Shown in pieces: positions 58,771 through 64,000 of a stretch of DNA of 64,000 nucleotides (position 1 is its first letter; every line of letters starts with the position of its first letter). The stretch covers positions 62,001 through 126,000 of the forward strand of contig BQMO01000016.1 of NCBI GenBank assembly GCA_022180725.1, written 5' to 3'. The notes beneath the pieces were generated by a model. The model searched no databases. It saw nothing but the letters and a program-made list of their open reading frames with translations, and was not told where the DNA came from. The stretch comes from Phycisphaerae bacterium (GTDB taxonomy: Bacteria; Planctomycetota; Phycisphaerae; Phycisphaerales; UBA1924). The translations under genes were made by a program, and so were the position numbers.

Positions 58771-61700
58771 TTACCGTTCCGGCCATTCGCGCCACATCGG
58801 CCACGCCGACCGCGCCGGGACTTTCGCGTCCTTCTCCATGGTCACATCCAGCCAGAGGTAGTACCCGCCCTGGCTCACAAAGACCTTCCAGGTGCCCGTG
58901 TCCGTGCTCGACCCGTCGAGCGAGTCGATCAGCCCAGCGCGGAGCACGTGCCACGCCCCCGGCAACTGGATCTCCGCCGCGGGCTTCACCTGGACCTTGT
59001 CCCCGGGGGGCGGGTCGGCGGTGAACAGCCCGATCGAAGCCCGCTTGCCTTCCGGCAGGGGCAACGGCAATCTCAGTTTGTCGGCTTTATCCGCGGTCAT
59101 CGTGGTGGTGAGGTTAAACGCCTCGCCCACCGGGGTATCGTCGATGTACAGGCGTGCGTACCGGAACCGGTCGGCGCCCAGTTCCCCCGCGCCGCCCCGC
59201 GGCGGGGCCGGGGGTGAAGGGTTGGGCGCGATCTGCACCGTCACGGCGCGGCCCTTGTGCAGCGCCGATGTCACCGCACTGAGTTTGGTGAACCATGTCC
59301 GGGTCTGCTCGTCGCGGGTCACGAAGTTCGCGCCGGAGAGTTCCTTCAGCAGCGACTCGACATCCTCATCGAGTTCGGCGTCCTTCACCGCCGACGCCGC
59401 CCCCGATCCTCCCGTCGCCGACGCGAGCCTCGCGACAGCCTCGGCGGCGTCGCGCAACTGCCCAGCGGAGAGGTCCGGCATGGACTCCGGGCCGACCACC
59501 AGCGGCACGCCCCGCGAGGCCGTGAGCAGCGTGGTCCGCGCCCCGGCCATGTCCTTCTGCGTGGCGTCGATCAGCATCCGCACGCCGTGCAGTTGGACGT
59601 CGTTCCAGTACTTCAGCCCACGCCCCGTCGGACGGAACGCCGCGAAGTACCGCTTGCGCACGTTCCCGTCCACCCAGAGTTTGATGAGTTCATCGCGGGC
59701 GTCGGTCGCCGGGCGGGCGGCCAAGGTCTTCCAGTTGCGCAGCTGCTCGCTCAGCCCGTCCTTCTCGCCCTGCATGAACTCCTTGCTCTCCAGCCCCGCG
59801 AACGACGCGACCAGGTCCTCGCGGTCGCGGGCGTGGTTGTCCGCCCGGACAGACTCGGGCACGGCGTCGTAGGCCTGCCGGGCCAGGTCACGCACCTGCT
59901 CGAGCGAGCCTTGCAGGTCCGCGGTGAAGATGTCGCGGATGCCCGTACGGAAGATTTCCCACGAGGCGACGCTCGCGCGGCTGCGTTCGAGGGCCTGCGT
60001 GCGCCAGTAGGCCACGAACCGACGCGCATACTCCGCCGTCACCTCGCGCGCCAGGCGATACGCCCGATCCTCCTTGATCGCGTCGGCGCCCAGCATGCGG
60101 CGTTTGCCGCTGGTGCCCGGCTCGACGAGGTCGCGGAGTTGTCCATAATCGCCCATCGTCTCCCGCGCCGTTTCGATGTGGAACTGGTTGTCAAACTCGG
60201 CCTTGCCGTCGAGTTCCGAGAGCGGGATCAATGGCGCCACGAGCCGCTTGACGACCTTGGAAGGGTCGTCGCCCCGCAGACGCGACTCGGCCAGCCGCCG
60301 CGTGCGGTCGGCGAGCACTTCCCAGTCGCGTGGCCAGGTCTGGATCGCCAGGATCGCCGAGTCATAATCGCGCTTGTCGGTGGCCACCGCGACGGCCCGC
60401 CCGGCGACCCGCGCCGCGTCCGCCGCCGCGTCCTTGAGTTCACGCCGCTGCGTGTCGTCCAGAAGCCGCAACCCCGCCGGGAGCGCCTCCCACGCACGCC
60501 ACGCGTCGGCCCCTTCCGACCACGCCTGCGCCTCCTGCGCATGCACGGCAAAGTCCATCGTCAGCGTGCGCACCGTGCCCTCGGGCGCCGCGACCGCCGG
60601 CTGCTGCGCCGCCGTCAGCGCCGCCAGCGCCTTCTCAAAACTTCCCCACCGCGCCGCGTACGCCCGAGCCTCGAGCCGATCGGCCCGTCCCAGGACGACC
60701 ATCGACGCCAAGGACCGGATTTCCGTTTCACGCTTGGCCAGGTCTGCCTTCACGCGGTCGCCCACGTCCTTGCGCTTCGCCGTCAGCCGGGTGCGCAGTT
60801 CGCGCAGCACGGGCTGGGTCCGCTGCTCTTCCTCGCCCGCGGCCCGCGCCAGCGTCTCGCTCTTGCCCTCCAGCAGCGCCTCGGGGGCCGCCGGCAACTG
60901 CTCGATCAACTGGTCGAAGTACGCCTCCACCTCCTGCTGCAACTTCGTGCCCGCCTCGGCGAGCAGTTTCACGGGGTCGTCGGCCCGGTCGCCCAGCGCC
61001 TCCACTACCTTGTCGATGTCCTTCTTCGCCACCGACATCGCCGTCAGGCTCTCCATCGCGTCCTGTTCGAACTTCGCGTACTCCGCGAGCGTGCGGGGCG
61101 ACTGTCCCGCACCCGCGCCGGACGTGGGCTGCAACGCCGTCATCCGGCGAAGGTCGCTCTCCGCCTCGCGGAACTTCGCCAGCCCCTTCTGGAGCCGGTC
61201 GAGGTGCCACATGTCGCTCCCCTCGCTGGCGCCCAGGGCCAGAAGATGCTGCAACAAGCGGTCCGTCGCGTCGCTCACGATGTTGATCGATCGGGTCTCG
61301 GTGCAGGCGAACGCGGGGGAGGGTTTCAGGTCCTCGCCGAAGCCGTTCGGATACGCGCTGGCGACCGCCTTCGCGAAATCGTCCTTGACGCCCAAATACG
61401 CCTTGCGATCGGTGTAGATGACCTCGGGGAGAACGTACCGGAACATGACGTCGGCGTCGATCGCCGGGCGCGGGCCAGCCTTGGACTTGCCCTTCCCGCC
61501 CCGGGCCGTGTCCGCCGCGTCGCCGATGGCGCTCAGCAGACTCCCTTCCGCCGCCGGGGTCTTTCCATGGGCGTAGGTCTGAAGTCGGACCAGCTGGGCC
61601 AGCGAGGCGACCGCATCCGGGCCCCAGCGGGACTCATTCTGGAGTTTGCTGCGCACTTCCTCGACCAACGGCACGAGGGTCGTGCGCTCGAAGAGCGCCC

Positions 61701-63408
61701 GGTGGGCCTTCTGCTGCTCGTCGAGGAATCCGTCGCCGAAGCCGAGGAACGGCCCGATGGGCTTGGCGATCATCGGCGTTTCGATGCGCGTCTTGGCCCA
61801 CTTGCTTGTTTCCGCCAGCAGACGGGCGGGCGTGTCCACATCGCCCAACGGCTCGGAGCGTTCGAACACATCCGTCGCCCGGAAGGTCACCATGCTGGGG
61901 TTGCGCGGGTCGCGTCCCAGCACGTCCAGATCGAGCGGATCGATATCGCGGGACTTGTCGCCGAGCAGCGCGGCCTTGACGTTCGACCAGAACACGCTCG
62001 GCGGCCCCAGCGACGACCGGAAGCCCAGCAGCCCGAGCACCGTCAACCCGCCGATGATCACCGTCGCCGCCAGCGCCGTGCCCACGAGCAGCGTCCGCTG
62101 ACGCTGCAGCGTCTTGCTCACGTTTACCGCGCGCGTGACCAGGCCCTTCTCGCGGAAGATCTTCGCGAGGAAGACATCCCGCAGGAAGTAACTCTTGTCC
62201 TTGTCCCATTCCTTCCCGCCGGGGATCGCTTCCACATCTACGCCCAGCGCCGCCGCGAGGCTCACGTCCAGGGCCTGCCCCTCGCGCATGGAACTGGTGA
62301 AGTAGATGCCGCGGAGGAAGAGCGGCTTGGGGCTCCATTCACCCGCGACGAAGATCATCTCGAGATACCGGCGCAGGCGGGGCGCGATGCGCATGAGATT
62401 GTCGGGCAGTTCGAACATCTCGTCGACCTGGTCCGTCCGCCGCGCGTTGGCGTCCGACGTGTGCACCGGGTTCTGCAGCAGGCCATACCGCCGGCGGATC
62501 AGCCGTTGCCGCACCGAATCCAGGTGCTTGTCCACAGTGGCCGGGTCGAACTTCTCGTCGAGGTTCGCGGGGTTGCTCCACCCGAGGATCTGGTGCTGCA
62601 CGTCGGGGGAGGTGATGGTCTCGAAGAAATCGCGGAACCCGATGATCTTGTCGCACTTGGTCACCAGCACGCTCACGGGGAATCGCACGTCGAGCGTGCG
62701 CTGCACCACGTCGAGCTGCCGGGCGATCGCCCCCGCCGTCTGTTCGATCTTCTCCGAACTGTCCTTCAGGAGGCTTTCCGACGAGATGACCAGCAGCAGC
62801 CCGTTGATGGGGCACCGGGGCCGGGCCGTCTTGAGCAACTTGAGGAACGACTTCCACTCCGGGTCGTCCTCGGTCATGAACATGCGCCCGGCCGTGTCGA
62901 TGACCACCGAGTGGTTCGTGAACCACCAGTGCATGTTGAGCGTGCCGCCCGCGCCCTGGAGGCAGTCCTGCAGGCCCGGGGGGAACCCGACGTTGCAGTG
63001 CCGCAGCGCCTCGGTTTTGCCCGAGCCCGCGGGGCCGACGAGCAGGTACCACGGCAGGCTGTACAGGTCCTTGCCCGCGGACTTGAACGTCGCGACACCC
63101 TCCTCGAACTTCTTGCGCAGGTCGTCCATGCGGGCCTTCTGCGCCGGGTCGGCCCCCGCGCGCCCGCCGCCGCCCTTGCTCAGCATCGCCGCGAACGGCT
63201 TGGCCTTGGCCTTGTCGCGCAGCCACAGGATCAGTTTGAAGAGCACCAGGATCAGCACGAGCACGAGGATGCCCAGCGCGATCCAGCGGAACAGCGACCG
63301 CATCGGCCCGGGGACGAACGACATCCCGATCGACAGGATCCCTGCGCCGCCCGCGAGCATCACCATCGCCTGCACCGGACGTGGAAGATTCGAGAACATA
63401 CTGAACAT
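58771..63408 (-). CDS. tssM: T6SS membrane complex protein TssM (IcmF)
   Basis: A 1,545-aa TssM. Two membrane helices lie at residues 15-33 and 42-62, then a cytoplasmic NTPase-like domain with Walker A GPAGSGKT (residues 125-132) and WWFTNHSVVIDTAGRMF. A third helix is near residues 435-458 (LVGTALAATVIIGGLTVLGL), followed by a ~1,080-residue periplasmic part ending in the beta domain that meets TssJ. The Walker A is intact, which is not true of every TssM. ATG at 63408 (GGAGG 7 bases upstream) is chosen over the frame start at 63450. It lies 22 bases after tssL. Confidence 0.94.
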   Translation of the reverse strand: MFSMFSNLPRPVQAMVMLAGGAGILSIGMSFVPGPMRSLFRWIALGILVLVLILVLFKLILWLRDKAKAKPFAAMLSKGGGGRAGADPAQKARMDDLRKKFEEGVATFKSAGKDLYSLPWYLLVGPAGSGKTEALRHCNVGFPPGLQDCLQGAGGTLNMHWWFTNHSVVIDTAGRMFMTEDDPEWKSFLKLLKTARPRCPINGLLLVISSESLLKDSSEKIEQTAGAIARQLDVVQRTLDVRFPVSVLVTKCDKIIGFRDFFETITSPDVQHQILGWSNPANLDEKFDPATVDKHLDSVRQRLIRRRYGLLQNPVHTSDANARRTDQVDEMFELPDNLMRIAPRLRRYLEMIFVAGEWSPKPLFLRGIYFTSSMREGQALDVSLAAALGVDVEAIPGGKEWDKDKSYFLRDVFLAKIFREKGLVTRAVNVSKTLQRQRTLLVGTALAATVIIGGLTVLGLLGFRSSLGPPSVFWSNVKAALLGDKSRDIDPLDLDVLGRDPRNPSMVTFRATDVFERSEPLGDVDTPARLLAETSKWAKTRIETPMIAKPIGPFLGFGDGFLDEQQKAHRALFERTTLVPLVEEVRSKLQNESRWGPDAVASLAQLVRLQTYAHGKTPAAEGSLLSAIGDAADTARGGKGKSKAGPRPAIDADVMFRYVLPEVIYTDRKAYLGVKDDFAKAVASAYPNGFGEDLKPSPAFACTETRSINIVSDATDRLLQHLLALGASEGSDMWHLDRLQKGLAKFREAESDLRRMTALQPTSGAGAGQSPRTLAEYAKFEQDAMESLTAMSVAKKDIDKVVEALGDRADDPVKLLAEAGTKLQQEVEAYFDQLIEQLPAAPEALLEGKSETLARAAGEEEQRTQPVLRELRTRLTAKRKDVGDRVKADLAKRETEIRSLASMVVLGRADRLEARAYAARWGSFEKALAALTAAQQPAVAAPEGTVRTLTMDFAVHAQEAQAWSEGADAWRAWEALPAGLRLLDDTQRRELKDAAADAARVAGRAVAVATDKRDYDSAILAIQTWPRDWEVLADRTRRLAESRLRGDDPSKVVKRLVAPLIPLSELDGKAEFDNQFHIETARETMGDYGQLRDLVEPGTSGKRRMLGADAIKEDRAYRLAREVTAEYARRFVAYWRTQALERSRASVASWEIFRTGIRDIFTADLQGSLEQVRDLARQAYDAVPESVRADNHARDREDLVASFAGLESKEFMQGEKDGLSEQLRNWKTLAARPATDARDELIKLWVDGNVRKRYFAAFRPTGRGLKYWNDVQLHGVRMLIDATQKDMAGARTTLLTASRGVPLVVGPESMPDLSAGQLRDAAEAVARLASATGGSGAASAVKDAELDEDVESLLKELSGANFVTRDEQTRTWFTKLSAVTSALHKGRAVTVQIAPNPSPPAPPRGGAGELGADRFRYARLYIDDTPVGEAFNLTTTMTADKADKLRLPLPLPEGKRASIGLFTADPPPGDKVQVKPAAEIQLPGAWHVLRAGLIDSLDGSSTDTGTWKVFVSQGGYYLWLDVTMEKDAKVPARSAWPMWREWPER

Positions 63409-63430
63409 GCGCCGCCTCCCGACTTCGTGT

Positions 63431-64000
63431 CTACGACCCCGACTTCCCATCCTCCGCCATGCTCGCCGAGATCGCCCGCAGTGAATCCGTCAACTGCGCG
63501 CTCGCGTCCTGGAACAACTTCACGTACGCCACCATCAGCGTCCCCACCATCACCACCAGCACGATCACCAGCGTCGTCAGGCTGCGGTTGGGCGGCAGGG
63601 TCAGATTCCGCGTATCCACGTTCTCGTACGCGTCCGGGCAGATTCTCGCCGCCTGGTCCGCGTCGATCATCCCCCGCATCCGCGCCGAAATCTCCAGCAT
63701 CTTCCGGCGGATGTAGTCCGGCTGGCCCGTGTACAGCCCCGTGAACCCCAGCCCGATGCACACGTAGAACACCGCCAGCCGCATCGTCGCCGACTCGCTC
63801 GGGTCCTTGAGCGCGTCCTCCAGCAAATCCCAGAACTTCTCCTCGAAGCCCAGTTCGCCCAGTTCGTGACTGATCGGCTTCCACCCCGGGGGCAACTTGC
63901 TGTTCAGGATCATCGAGTCGGTGAAGAACACCAGCACCTGCTCGACCTCGCCGTACGGCCCGGCCAGCCCCGGCGTCTGCTCGGCCTTCTGCCGCATCTC
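63431..64000 (-). CDS. tssL: T6SS membrane complex protein TssL (DotU), partial
   Basis: The C-terminal ~190 residues of a TssL/DotU protein; the open frame continues past the window edge, so the N terminus is missing. EQVLVFFTDSMILNSKLPPG, EKFWDLLEDALKD, MRLAVFYVCIGLGFTGLYTG and the RKMLEISARM segment are typical. A single membrane helix follows near the C terminus (TTLVIVLVVMVGTLMVAYVK). TssL anchors TssM and the baseplate at the inner membrane. No OmpA-like peptidoglycan-binding extension is present at the C terminus. Confidence 0.92.
   Translation of the reverse strand, partial: EMRQKAEQTPGLAGPYGEVEQVLVFFTDSMILNSKLPPGWKPISHELGELGFEEKFWDLLEDALKDPSESATMRLAVFYVCIGLGFTGLYTGQPDYIRRKMLEISARMRGMIDADQAARICPDAYENVDTRNLTLPPNRSLTTLVIVLVVMVGTLMVAYVKLFQDASAQLTDSLRAISASMAEDGKSGS

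Noticed and set aside
59257..63744. A 1,495-codon plus-strand frame opposite tssM
   Set aside because: It covers tssM antisense, is Arg/His/Gln-rich and has no recognisable domain. TssM carries the Walker A motif and three membrane helices.

Overview
This window looks like chromosomal DNA of a high-GC (about two-thirds G+C by eye) Gram-negative bacterium, most likely a planctomycete such as a member of the Phycisphaerae. That placement is an inference. It rests on the hybrid PilMNO/pseudopilin operon, the unusual T6SS gene fusions, the giant TPS adhesin of a style common in planctomycetes and cyanobacteria, frequent GTG starts and 4-nt stop/start overlaps. A 16S or ribosomal-protein comparison is not possible from the window. 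Every gene except the phytase is on the minus strand, so transcription runs from high to low coordinates. No tRNA, rRNA, IS element, CRISPR array or attachment site was found. No gap between genes exceeds 190 bases.

Region 1 (1-11414) is a type IV pilus/type II secretion-like operon. In transcription order it encodes a membrane histidine kinase, a STAS protein, GspE/PilB with a possible c-di-GMP-binding N terminus, GspF/PilC, PilM, PilN, PilO, a GspB/PilP-like protein, a major pseudopilin, three minor pseudopilins (one carrying an inserted beta-rich domain) and a GspK-like protein cut by the window edge. Most junctions are ATGA, GTGA or TGATG overlaps, which implies translational coupling.

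Region 2 (11585-14443) is housekeeping: a secreted beta-propeller phytase on the plus strand, convergent with purK and purE. Region 3 (14501-18004) is a four-lipoprotein operon with two LpoB-like proteins, a TPR-type lipoprotein and a YcfL-like lipoprotein, probably acting on cell-wall synthesis.

Region 4 (18133-64000) is a large type VI secretion locus. From the right edge it runs tssL (partial), tssM, a TagF-transmembrane-FGE fusion, a complete two-partner secretion pair (tpsB, tpsA), tssA, tssB, tssC, hcp, tagJ/impE, tssE, tssF, tssG, tssH, an unknown 400-aa gene and vgrG. After vgrG comes a cargo array: three paralogous small proteins (called A3, A2 and A1 here) with a shared N-terminal tag and a transthyretin-like domain. 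They are interleaved with two LysM/peptidoglycan-binding proteins, a 708-aa unknown and an M23 peptidase. TssJ, TssK and a PAAR protein are not in the window; J and K may lie upstream of tssL.

The strongest candidates for something undescribed are the A3-LysM-708aa-A2-LysM-M23-A1 cargo array behind vgrG, the TPS adhesin pair set inside the T6SS locus between hairpins and its own possible promoter, the TagF-FGE fusion, and an EF-hand loop inserted in TssF. All function calls come from reading motifs and gene order. No database search was run.
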